Origin: Porites lobata
Lineage: Eukaryota; Cnidaria; Anthozoa; Scleractinia; Poritidae
Assembly (NCBI GenBank): GCA_942486035.1
Contig: CALNXK010000106.1
Coordinates: 1,747,501-1,811,500 of the forward strand
DNA: 64,000 nucleotides
Reading direction: 5' to 3'
The notes under the pieces were generated by a model. It did no database searches, was not told the DNA's origin, and saw nothing but the letters and a program-made list of their open reading frames with translations. The translations under genes and the position numbers were made by a program. Below, in pieces: positions 1 through 10,599 of the stretch. Each line of letters begins with the position of its first letter. The first letter of the stretch is position 1.

Positions 1-2810
1 TAAGGCATAACGACTCCAGCACAGAATTAAACTAAAACAGCAAAATCCTCGTGACATGGCCCCTTTAAGGTCTCTAGCATAAAAACAGCGTATAACAGCG
101 TGAATACTATGCTAACAGGCATCTTCTAAAGATTGATTTACCTCTTGAAAGTCTCTGAGGAAGTCTGAGTTACTGTGTTAGGATTTTTTTTTATTGATGT
201 AAGTATTTTGTTTTGGGCGCAAACAAAGATAATGTTTTAAACTCTATTTTTTCAAAAACAGTCACAGTTCCGAGGGATTACTGCTGCATATGGCATATAT
301 AGATATGTGCCGCTGTAAAGGGTATGGTTTTCAAGCACCTTAGTCTGAGATAAGGTATAGAAATCAGAGAATTTGGGTCTAGAATAAGGAATCTTTTTCC
401 TGCAAACTGATTGGTTGATGATTTTAGCCTACATTTGGGAAATCAGGAATAGACACTCATAAAAATGAAATCGGCAAATCTTACCCTGCAAATCAGTTTA
501 ATAGCAAAGAGAGTACCAACCTCAGTAATTTCTGGAAAATAGCAACACTAGGATAGGGAGAAATTTGGGGTGTTTGGTCCAGTTTTGTGTAGCAAAATTC
601 AGCCCAACTAAGTGTGGTATAGGTTTTAAGGGTTACCGGGTCCCTGCATTTCATCCAACCCTAGAAGTTAAAGTTTTTGCATTGTTGCCATATGGCAACC
701 AACTCTTTTGGTTTAGGGAGACCTTTTTACAAATCAAGTCACCAGCTCCTAAATTTTGGGCACCATGGCAACCAAAATGGTCACAACTTGGAGGGTTGTC
801 ATCCCTGCCCGGACATTCCTAAAGTACCCCCCCCCCCCATCCTCCTCAGGGCTTCAGGAATGTTGATTTTATGGACAAGCAAACAAATCACAAAAGCACA
901 GACTAATCACTGTTGCTGTTTGCCCTTTACTTTCCACACCAGGCCTGATTGGCTCTTTCCTTGTACAGTAGAACCTCAATATAATGAAGGGTGGAGGGAC
1001 CAACAAAATTTGTTCACTTTGACGAGGTTTCCTTATATCAAGGTTCTTTTTCATAAATTTTACTATTACTGGGGTAAAGAAAATTGTATGCTATAGCGAG
1101 GACCTCGTTATATAGAGCTTAAGATTTTTAAATTAATAAATTTTCTCACACAAAAAGTCATTCCAGAAATATTTCTGGTGTTCACAATTTTGAGTTAAAC
1201 ATTAAGAACTTTAATGACACACACCTATCCCCAGTTGACATTAGTACTCTCAGGGTTAGGGTAGTAGTGCAGTAGCTCCCAAAATGTTATGTAGTTTTAT
1301 TTGATCACTGAGTTATTCAGGGCAGTCAGACATAATTTATTCTTTTATGATTCCAAAGATTCAGTAACCCTCTCTTTTCAAACATCTTGGTGAAAAATTA
1401 GCATCTGTTACAGAAGGAGTCAAATTATAATTTTAAGCCATTTTTCAATTTCTTCAAACAAAGGGAAACAGATTCTCCACAGACTCAATTAAAACATATT
1501 CCATCTTGTTTTCTGTCAGTAGTATATTCCTGTCAACTTTACACCAAGTAGGTATAAGGCCAAGTTCAATTGTCAAACTTTTTGTGTACCGAACCTAATC
1601 CCTTCAATTAAGAACATGAAGAGATCTACGTTTCAATCAATTAAGTCTGACATGTCTTATTTGGGCGACTCATAAATTAAGATAATTTGAGTGGCCCACA
1701 TGGGAAAACCTACTGCATAAAATTTATTACTATAATTTATTTTCACTTGTATGCAGTTTAGACCATTGAACATCCTGAAAATGAATTGAACTCAACCAAT
1801 TAAGTTTGACGCCTGAGTCAACCGTTGAAATAGATATTATGTTCAGTTCGTGAAAAGATCAACATTTGAACTGGACCTTAAGAAACTGGACATTCATACA
1901 TGTAATTATCTATTATGTTTGAAAATGTCATTAACCTTAATTTGGACAAAATAATAAAATGATAATAAATATTCTACTATTTGCATCTAATGTTTTAAAA
2001 TTTGAAATAAAATGTTCAAAGAAACCTACAAACCCGTCATATTAAAATGAATCGGAAGGCTTCAAAATTTATGACGTAAGTAAAAATTAAGGTTATATTT
2101 CATTTTGAATTTTCAATTGAAGAGGAAAAAAATAAGATAACCTAAGGTAGCTTACTAAAAAGAGCCAAATTTTTCAAAACAATTTTTTTACCTACATAAG
2201 ACAGAACCATAGCTGTTAACATTTTAATGTCTGCATGCAGAGCTTCACTTTAGAAATAGGACTGAAACCAGTAGGCTACATGTATATCATAGCAGATGTT
2301 TTAGCGCAAACATTCAGAACATTGCGCATATCAGCATAAAACAATAATTCTAAATATCCGTGGGAATTCTGAATTATTTTTGCATCTGCAAAACCATAAC
2401 TTAAATCTCTTTGAACTTAATGAGGAGCCCCTTAACTTCGAACAGACAAGTCGAACGGAAAATCGAACAGATACCATCAGATTGTTCACAAGTCACGAAA
2501 CTTTTAAGAAGCACTGACAAACGAGAAAATTAATTTTTAGCGTACATTAACTGCAAGGCTTTAAAATAAACAGATAAATTAAGCCAAGTGCCAAACCCAT
2601 AGGCGATGTATGTTTGTTACTAGGTCATCAAAATTATAAACTCGCCGTTTTTAAGAAAGAATAATCGAGGACGTCGTGCTTTTATTTTCGGCAGAGCACA
2701 AAATCGACATTTCCGACGAACTTTTTTTACTTATAAACCCAAAGACCGCAAACTTAAGAATTCATCCACGAGTTGCATCTACGACGTAAAACATTGTAGG
2801 GCTTTTTTAC
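1..2810. other. Intron of the C1-domain gene (no further exon seen)
   Basis: AT-rich. Apart from the short element at 964-1130 I see no coding exon. Short frames at 565-1096 have no protein character. The missing half of the C1 domain was looked for on the minus strand and not found. Confidence 0.5.
964..1130. mobile_element. Short element with cagtagaacctc-type end
   Basis: Starts tacagtagaacctcaatata and holds mirrored pieces (cctcgttatatagagc near 1105). Same end motif as the element at 24158-24463. Such ends are seen on small pogo/Tigger-like elements; that class is inference. Confidence 0.4.
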
Positions 2811-3000
2811 CTTCACATATAAGTCCTTGATTTGTCAAACCCCAGAGTAGATCAGTACAGTGGTGACAGTAGGTTGGACGAGTGAAGCTTTTCCTTCCAA
2901 ATCGATGTCCGCTTTGTCCGTGTGCCGCAAAAGCTTCGTCCAGTTTTGAATCGGAAAGACATCGTGGCATACTATCCGCGTTTGCCTGCAAATGAGACAT
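2811..3000 (-). CDS. First coding exon of a C1 (zinc-finger) domain protein, partial
   Basis: The exon reads left from an ATG at 3000 to a GT donor (gtaaaa) just after 2811, so the gene continues to lower coordinates. It encodes about 63 residues. The last half is the N-terminal part of a C1 domain, a zinc-binding fold that binds diacylglycerol or acts as a protein contact: a leading His in GHRF, then PTYCHHC, then LLWGLTNQGLICE. The rest of the Cys/His set must lie in the next exon, which I could not find in 1-2810. The LLWGL..QG pattern resembles typical, ligand-binding C1 domains, but the family (PKC, diacylglycerol kinase, RasGRP, Unc13 and others) cannot be fixed from half a domain. The frame is also open upstream to 3054, and a possible acceptor (tttgcag) lies inside it, so the ATG at 3000 is a choice, not proof. 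Confidence 0.6.
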
Positions 3001-4398
3001 TTTACATAACAGTTTTATTCGCCGCTTCCATGTTTTAACGTGTCGTGTTGACAACAGCTGTAAAGTTATGAAGGTCTTCTTCGGTCATCATAAACAACTG
3101 TCAGAGTCTAGTAAGAGTGTTGAAGGAAACTGGTGTCGAAAGCTCGCTTGGGGACTGAAAACTAAGTCAGCAACTTCGGAAAACTTCGGGCGATCTTCGG
3201 GCCTCTCGCTTTTTCGGTGTGTTTTTAACGGATGCAAGAACAGCTCTGACACCGGAAAATGATACAAGCTGCTGTGGTTAACTCAAGCGAAAACCATGTG
3301 AAAAATGTGAGATAAAAATCTCGAAAACAACAGCCAAGACAAAACAATAGATATTGAGCTTTTGGAACGATCAAGGAAAGAAACAGATGAAAAGAAATAC
3401 AGTAAGGAAAACTCAACGGCAATTTCTTTCAAATGCTTCGAAACCTGGGCTAATTATTAGTGCAGCCATCCTAGGCTTTTCGAGTTTACTAGGAGTTTTT
3501 TCGCATTTTTTTTCCCGAAACTCCAGGATAATCGCTTGTCACACGTTTTCGTACAGGTGATGACGTAGCCCGGAAAACGTGAGATTTTCTGATACAAAGT
3601 ACTACTTTCCGTCATCATTTTTGAGACCAAAAACTTAAGGAGTCCTTATCTATGAATAATGCCCAAAATGGGGAGAAAAATGCGAACATCCAAACTTCCA
3701 AGAACCGTAGGGTGATTAATAGGAAAACCCTGGAATTCTTAGGTCGCTCAAGTTCCAATTGCCAGCCTGATTTGCCAGAACTGGCCGGCCGGACCATTGC
3801 CGGACGGCAATCGGCTTTTTTTCAAGGGTTTTTGCTGAAAAACCATCTCCTTCCTGCACACTAACTAGGATTTGACTGATCTGGCTGGATTAATAGTGAA
3901 ATTCAAATTACGACGGGAAGGGTTACGTTTGGCCGGTCAGTTCTGACAAATGGAAAGCGCCCTTAGATTAATGGTAACGGTCATGTAGAAGTTCAGTCGT
4001 CCTTTCTCGAGTTATAGATTACTAATTTCGAGACAATATTTACTTCTTTGAACGGACGTTCTTACAGAAAACAATCGATTGTTGGGTTCCTAGGAAAAAC
4101 AGACAAAAAGGTCTGCTAAAATACTAATAAATAATTTTGCTTCAAGTAAAATCAGAACGTATGAAATTCTATGTTAAAGAAAGAGATCGATATTTTTTAT
4201 CGCTTAACATACCATTACCAAAGAAGCCGGCTAAAAATATATTAGCATTAATTTCAAATATATGAAACTGATATAAGCAGAGTATATTTATCCACAACTT
4301 AAATAAGCTCCAAATACTAAAATGGGCATAGGATCTGATCACAGAAATCGTTATCTTTTAAATGGAATTCCAGTGGGAACTTTCGCGGAGCAATTTAA

Positions 4399-4443
<45 letters not shown>
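4399..4443 (+). repeat. (ATT)n microsatellite
   Basis: About 15 uninterrupted att units followed by a degenerate end. Confidence 0.95.
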
Positions 4444-4454
<11 letters not shown>

Positions 4455-5780
4455 ATCACCTTTAAGCGCTGAATCCAAGCATATCAATGCAGCAGATTTC
4501 ACTTTACGCGGTTTGATTCAGTACTGACTTTTTTGTTGTTGTTCAAACGTTCCCGACCTGCGTCATTCAGCTTGAATAGTCGTCATTTATACTAATTATA
4601 ACAACAACAACGACAGCAAACTTTATTAATAGGCAGAGGATGTAACAGAAGCACTGCCCGCGGCTAGCAAGGCTATTCAAGGCGGGACAATGTGTGCAAA
4701 ATAAGAAACTAAGATTAAGGAGTAGCTAAGGAAAGTTTACAGTTGACAAATAAATGAAATAAAAATCGATGGTTGAGGGCTAAATACTAGGTATACCTAT
4801 CGATAGAGTGCCAACGAGGAAATCATGCGTATTTTGCTTAGGAATAAAATTCCTTTTTTTCCCATTTGACCGTTTCTTGGTCCCTTCCTGTTGCAAGGAT
4901 TATTTTCTTGAAAAGTTCTCAGATTCAGTCTGGTGGCTTTACAAACCTGCTATGTAAAAGTGTGAAGTGCCTTGAAAGAATAAAGTCAGCTTTGCAGAGG
5001 AAGCGATCGGGAATATTATTAAGTCCAGCTACAAATCTACTGTCGGTTCGGTTTCACATTGTTGATAAATATTTGCACAGTTTAATCATTTAAACCTCCT
5101 TTCAAATTTCCCGAGGCTTTTTGTTATCGGATTGAAACTTAGAATGATTCGCTGGGCCATCTGAAATGTTTCCAAGGACATGCGATGTACGGCACGTCGG
5201 TATTTAATTTTAGTTCATTATTTTTATACTGAACTCGGCCAGGTTTCGAAAAAAATGGCGTTGTTTTCTTTTCCTTTGTCGTTCGCTTTAGGCTTGTAAT
5301 TCGTTTTTGTTCTCATTGTTTTTGTTTGCTGGTTAGATTTTTTCCCCAACACCAGATTTTCCAACAGAAGCGACTGCATTCTTCGTGTCAAGCTTTCCTT
5401 ATCTCCTCGTGTAATCTGATCCTTTTTAGTGGTGAGAATATTGCTTGCTGCACATAGAACACTTTTGCTGTTTTACAAACTTCTCTTCGTTAAAATTTAA
5501 CATTATGGCCCCTAAAATTAATAGAATATATCAAGTGCTCATGTCTCTTGACTGCGGTGGCCGGGTTTGACGAAAACATTTAGGTAAATAAACACAGGAA
5601 GTCACGACGGCGGGAAGTGTGTGAAATTTTGTTTGTTATTCAACTTGAGCCCGTGCGCCAGGTACTGCCTTTTGATTGGTTCACAACTGACCACTTGGTC
5701 TCAGGGGAATCTACATTACATTGGGTTACGCTTTTTTCAGCTCGATCGAGAATTTTTCTGCCTATTGCCCAGTCTTACGC

Positions 5781-5853
5781 GGCTCTATTCTGCTGCCGCC
5801 TCGCCATCCGAGCGTCTTCGCTCGGATGGCTCGTTGGCAATTAAGATAGAGCC
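5781..5853. repeat. 73-base hairpin with perfect 12-base inner stem
   Basis: gccatccgagcg and cgctcggatggc pair perfectly around the loop tctt (5803-5830); an outer stem ggctctattct / agatagagcc (one bulge) extends it. Confidence 0.7.
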
Positions 5854-6398
5854 GAAGAAGGAATTAAACAAATTAATAACAAGTTGTATTAAAAAGTAGA
5901 AAGTAAACGAGAAGCAATTTTGTAAGTAAGCCAACCGTTTTACTGATTTTTAAAGAAACAGCATGAAAATGATGTTTCCAGGCAAGCTGGTTTTTATCAA
6001 TCAAAATGCCAAGATATTTAATATAATCCTTAGATTCAAGAGTAGTATATTCATTTTTATCGTCGTCAAATAAACTTATTTTAGGTTTATAATTAAGCCT
6101 TTTTGTTTAAGATGAAAGATTACAAAGTTGGATTTACTACTGTTAAGTGGTTAGATTATTACATGTTAACCAGTCGTAGAGTCAGTTGCACAATTCTTCA
6201 TTGACTACAGTAGTGTTTCAAGAACTTCCAATTTTTTTGTACCAGTTGCACGCAAAAGTAGCCGACTTTTAAAAAACAAGACCAAACAATGATGACTTTG
6301 TCGAAAAGTTATACCAAAGTCAACTTCTTGGTAACGTGTTAATGTATTTTTTAAGTTAATCTTCGTCGTACGGGGCTATGGAACTTGCTCCTAGTGTT

Positions 6399-6577
6399 TA
6401 CAGCTATTTCGAGAAAGGTTGTCGGAAAAAATGTGCACGCGACAATCCTGAAAGGCAATATGGGATATAATCAATACACTTTATACTTTCTTTGAAGAAC
6501 AGAGAACTCAAAACCACCCACAATGCCTTTCGGGATTGTCGCGTGCTCTTCCGACAACCTTTCTCGAAATAGCTGTA
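6399..6577. mobile_element. Foldback element, tacagctatttcgagaaagg family, copy 1
   Basis: About 55-base arms (tacagctatttcgagaaagg ... cctttctcgaaatagctgta) mirror each other around a short centre. The sequence is closely related to 22414-22682. A TA next to each end hints at a TA target. Confidence 0.8.
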
Positions 6578-6770
6578 TACGAGAGCATTGCTTAGGCCCA
6601 GTTCAAGCGTCGTATTTCACATAATTTCAAATTTTATACTACTAGAAGAGAAATTTCTGCAGTTTGATTGGCTCAGAGCAGTGATATTTCAGTTTAATTT
6701 GAAATACCTACATGTGAAAATTACAATCCTTTTGTGGGTTGTAGTGATTCAGCACTATATAAAACAAACA

Positions 6771-6930
6771 ATAGCATGATTTGTACGTGATATTTGGCAT
6801 TATTACCACTTGTGATATTTCAAAATTGTCTCAAAATTCACTCACTTAACGGCTCGTGAAATTACGTAAAACAATTTTCAAATATCACTTGTGGCCTTTT
6901 ATGCCAAATATCACTACAAATCATGCTATT
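6771..6930. repeat. Foldback repeat, gatatttggcat family, copy 1
   Basis: atagcatgatttgt plus gtgatatttggcat on the left mirrors atgccaaatatcac plus acaaatcatgctat on the right. Confidence 0.75.
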
Positions 6931-7096
6931 ACCTATACAAATACTGAAGTGTTGTAAACCATCTTGTAATTTAGCTATAAATATATTAGTGAACTTTTAA
7001 GCGCAATTTTTTACCGCACGAAGTCAAACAAATTTAAAAGCTTAAGAAATTTTTGTTATGTGTTTTTCTTGTTGTTGTTGTTGTTTTGTTTCTTAA

Positions 7097-7297
7097 TAGA
7101 CCTTTTTATCGATACGGCGGCCATATTGAATTAATTCGATTTAAGGAGTATTATGGGATGCCCAGGGGGGCATGAGCACGATCCGTTGTACTAGCTTAGT
7201 ATTAAAAATATGGTCTTTGTAGAGGTAATAGCATGATTAGAAGTGATATTTGGCATAATTATAAATAGCACGAGTGATATTTCGAAATTGTTATACG

Positions 7298-7329
<32 letters not shown>

Positions 7330-7634
7330 AAGACAATTTTGAAATATCACTCGTGGTATTTATGCCAAATATCACGTACTCTGAGCCAATCAAACTGCAG
7401 AAATTTTTCATGTAGTAGTATAACACTGTGTGTTACTCGGGAAAAAGGCGGTCGTATTTACATCCAAACACTGCACGACGCTCTTTTTTTCCGATTACAA
7501 TCTTTTTCTAGGAAAAAGGGGCACGTTAATGCTAAGCGAATATAGCAGAATGTGCTTATGCCCCCCGGGCATCCCATAATACTCCTTAAATCTAACTAAT
7601 TCAATATGGCCGCCGTATCGGTAATTGAAAAGTC
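7097..7634. mobile_element. Inverted-repeat pair with gatacggcggccatattgaa arms
   Basis: Arms of about 77 bases at 7097-7173 and 7557-7634: gatacggcggccatattgaa and ggagtattatgggatgccc on the left mirror gggcatcccataatactcc and ttcaatatggccgccgtatc on the right. It interlocks with the 6635-7422 element. Confidence 0.7.
7229..7376. repeat. Foldback repeat, gatatttggcat family, copy 2
   Basis: Same arms (gtgatatttggcat / atgccaaatatcac) and same centre (cacgagccgttaggcgagtg) as copies 1 and 3. Confidence 0.75.
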
Positions 7635-8960
7635 CAATGTTTAATACTCTTCTTGGGGGGCGTCATCACCATTTCTGTCACGTACAAGTGAAAAAAAAAA
7701 ACAAACAAACAAACAGTTTTTAATATATAAACAACAGACCTATCTGTGATAAACAACAGACCTACGTACGGATTTGTGATTCCCCATCCCAAGACAAATT
7801 TTGCTTGAACGTGACAGCGGTTTTGGAAGTTAGGGTGAAACTTAAACGAAGATTTGTTTCCAGACGTAGATTCGTGAACTATACTGTTTTGCGTAAACTC
7901 ATTTTTTTGTAATTTGACGAGCCGATTTTATTCTCGGCCAATTTCTTTAGGCAGAGATTGGCTCGATAATTAAGTCGTAGCATGTAAATTGGCCATTTTA
8001 GGAGTATAAAGACAAATTTTATTGCGTAAACCTGCAATGCGGCATTTGGATCGTTTAAATATAGAAGTATCGCCCATACTTTAACATTTGATAGAGATTT
8101 CAAGAAAAATGAGTTTAGCTTTAGAGCGTTAATAGGTTAGCCGATGGGAAAGGTTAATCCGAGAATTCAATTTTTCAATTTCATGTGAAACGTGTTTAGG
8201 AAAAATTCGTAATAATCTAGACAATAATTATATACCTAAAATTCCGCCGAAATATTTCGTCAGTATATACCCAAGCCTAAAGGAAACGTAGTATACCGTT
8301 TAGCCGAGATCACTTGTTTTTGTACTTTATATCCGGGCCATTTTCAAAAATTTCCGTTTACCATATACCTATAAAAACACTGGCTCATCCTGACTGCTCG
8401 ATTGGTCAAGTTCGCATGCACTAAAATATACATTGAGTTCTTACCTGCTGTGATAAGTCGGATAAAGGTCTGGATGAACGTGGGCTGATAGTCGAGGAAC
8501 ACAGACACCTATTCTGAAGTGAATCTTATCTTAGTAAACAGAGCAATAATTACTATACTGTGATACCAAAACAAGGACGAGAACAATAATACTGCATTAG
8601 ACTCTTACGTTACATGCTTCATGACTAACGTAATTTAAAAGTGGAAGCCAATCTATGAATGACGTCAGTTGTGCTGCGAAAACAACTAGTTCACTTAACA
8701 GTGAAGGAAATTTGGATCGGCATTTTAACTTCCGAATGCCCCTTGCTTAATTATCTTCTACATATAGGGAAAATATATTTTTGGAGTTCCAGTATGAATG
8801 AAGTACTTCCGAACATAGACAGTTTTATAGGTTAAAGTAAACAGTAAGTAAGAAATAGAAAAATATATTTGCACTAAGAATATATAAGAGTTTAGAAAAA
8901 CTAATGGACAAGTGGACTTTGTAATCTACTTTATTTTCTTCTTTTACAAAATTGAATAAA

Positions 8961-9135
8961 GAGCGTATTCACATGACGTCACGGCCGGCCATATTGGTGT
9001 TCCAAAACAGTGAAGCGGCGGCCATGTTGGTGTTCCAAACAAATCCTGTGGGAGTTGGACTCTTTTCTTATGTAGAAAACTTTCTTTTGTTCCCATAAAT
9101 TTGCATAGATGCTGGCCACGTGAGTGAATACACTC
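8961..9135. mobile_element. Dispersed element with gaccgtcac/ggccat repeats, copy 1
   Basis: Holds gtattcacatgacgtcacgg, two 'ggccat.ttggtgttccaaa' pieces and an inverted end cacgtgagtgaataca. The same element lies in reverse at 49350-49520. Confidence 0.6.
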
Positions 9136-9230
9136 GATACCCTTCAGTGGACTTTGAAAGTAATTTATAAAGGGGTTCGATAAAATATGTGAAAATTACA
9201 GACCTTTTGCGGATAGTAGTATAAACGAAT

Positions 9231-9390
9231 AATAACATGATTTGTATGTGATATTTGGCATAAATACCACTCGTGATATTTCAAAATTGTCTCAAACTTC
9301 ACTCGCCTAACGGCTTGTGAAATTACGTATAGCAATTTTGAAATATCACTCGTGGTATTTATGCCAAATATCACTACAAATCATGCTATT
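9231..9390. repeat. Foldback repeat, gatatttggcat family, copy 3
   Basis: Very similar to copy 1, in the same orientation, with centre actcgcctaacggcttgtg. Confidence 0.75.
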
Positions 9391-10016
9391 ACCTATACTA
9401 ATGAGCATGATTATCACTAATTTTTTGAAAAAAAAAGTACTACTCGCATAATTGGCACTTTTGGCAAGTTTTACAGCACAAAATTGTCATCAAGAAACCA
9501 ATTTTTTTTTTGCCCTGAGATCAGTGTTACAGTCACATTTAAAAATTTTTCTTCATGGGACCGAAGTGACCCAGGACCCTTTCCACGCATGCGCATAACT
9601 AGCTCGGTTACCCAAGATGGAGTCCGCCTTCTGGTTGTTAATTTTTTGAGTGTTTAAAGTTGTCAGGCCATGAATTATGCACTCTTGAAGTTTCTAGAGG
9701 TCAGAAAGATGAATGTTTTTGCCATTTACTTGTTTGTTACATAGTTATTGACGTATTTTTACCAACTTCAAAACTTCAACTTTAAATTTGGAAATAAAAC
9801 AAAAGATACATTGGGACTGGCTTGCAGTTAGCGAGGCTATTCGAGGCAGGCCAGGCTACATAATTTACTACAAACTAGACAAATACAAAGAAATTAGACT
9901 TTATATAAGTATATATAGTTTACATTAAATAGATAATATTCTACTTAAATGCAAGGACAATATCTAGTAAAGTGAAATTTAAAAATAAAATAAAATGAAA
10001 ATAAAGGACAAGAGAA

Positions 10017-10500
10017 TTACTTATTCATTTTCACAGTTATCGTATCCACATCAATAAAGGAGTCTTCAGTTTCAAGGACGTCGAGAAGCATTTCTTTTAG
10101 TGATCTTTTAAAAGCTTTTTTCGGTCTTTCTTTAAGAATTTGAGGTATCCCATTCCAAATTTTGAATTGGTAGCTGTACAGTTTAAAAGCATCTAGTGAT
10201 TTCTGGATGTGGTCGCAGGTCTCAGATATCTTATCGAGTCTTGCCCTAATTAATTTCTTCAAGCTCTTTACTGGCACTTACTTTGAAAGCAATCAAATAA
10301 TCATACTGGTTCGAAACAAACTCCACTGATTTGGTTTTGTCTGGTGACAGCACTTCGCCGCTACTACCGACATTTAGTTTGCATTCTTCAGTTCGTTCAC
10401 TTAACTCTTTCAAAACCTTTTCTATCTTCACTTTAAGCTCCGCTTCTTCGTACTTGAGTTCTTTGTTTGCTTTTCTCAATTTTTGTTCACTATTTGTCAT
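10017..10500 (-). pseudogene. Coiled-coil ORF resembling LINE ORF1, frameshifted
   Basis: An ATG at 10500 opens a Lys/Glu-rich coiled coil (KLRKANKELKYEEAELKVKI, EKVLKELSERTEE) that stops near 10246. An overlapping frame continues RARLDKISETCDHIQKSLDA, then YSYQFKIWNGIPQ and ends at 10017. A coiled coil followed by a YSYQ..I.GIP-like strand recalls the ORF1 RNA-binding proteins of cnidarian LINEs. The frame change at about 10250-10275 suggests decay. No reverse transcriptase was found beside it. The assignment is tentative. Confidence 0.35.
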
Positions 10501-10599
10501 GATATTAGAGAGAGTTACCACTCGCAGCTCGCTCGACGTGAAATTTAAAGTGAAAGTAGAAGCGCAGTTTCTGCCTTTATTTGATAAAGTAAGCATAAT

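Larger units (their letters stand above)
6635..7422. mobile_element. Composite inverted-repeat element with ctgcagtttgattggctc arms
   Basis: Left arm 6635-6680 and right arm 7378-7422 are inverted (ctgcagtttgattggctc on the left, gagccaatcaaactgcag on the right). Two foldbacks of one family lie inside (6771-6930, 7229-7376), as does one arm of another inverted pair. Confidence 0.6.
3055..9164. other. Intergenic, repeat-rich
   Basis: Upstream side of the C1-domain gene. Contains the ATT microsatellite, the 5.8 kb hairpin and the 6.4-9.1 kb cluster of foldbacks. A motif gc(a/g)gctagc.aggctattc.aggc near 4665 recurs near 9825, hinting at two relics of one element. Confidence 0.5.
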
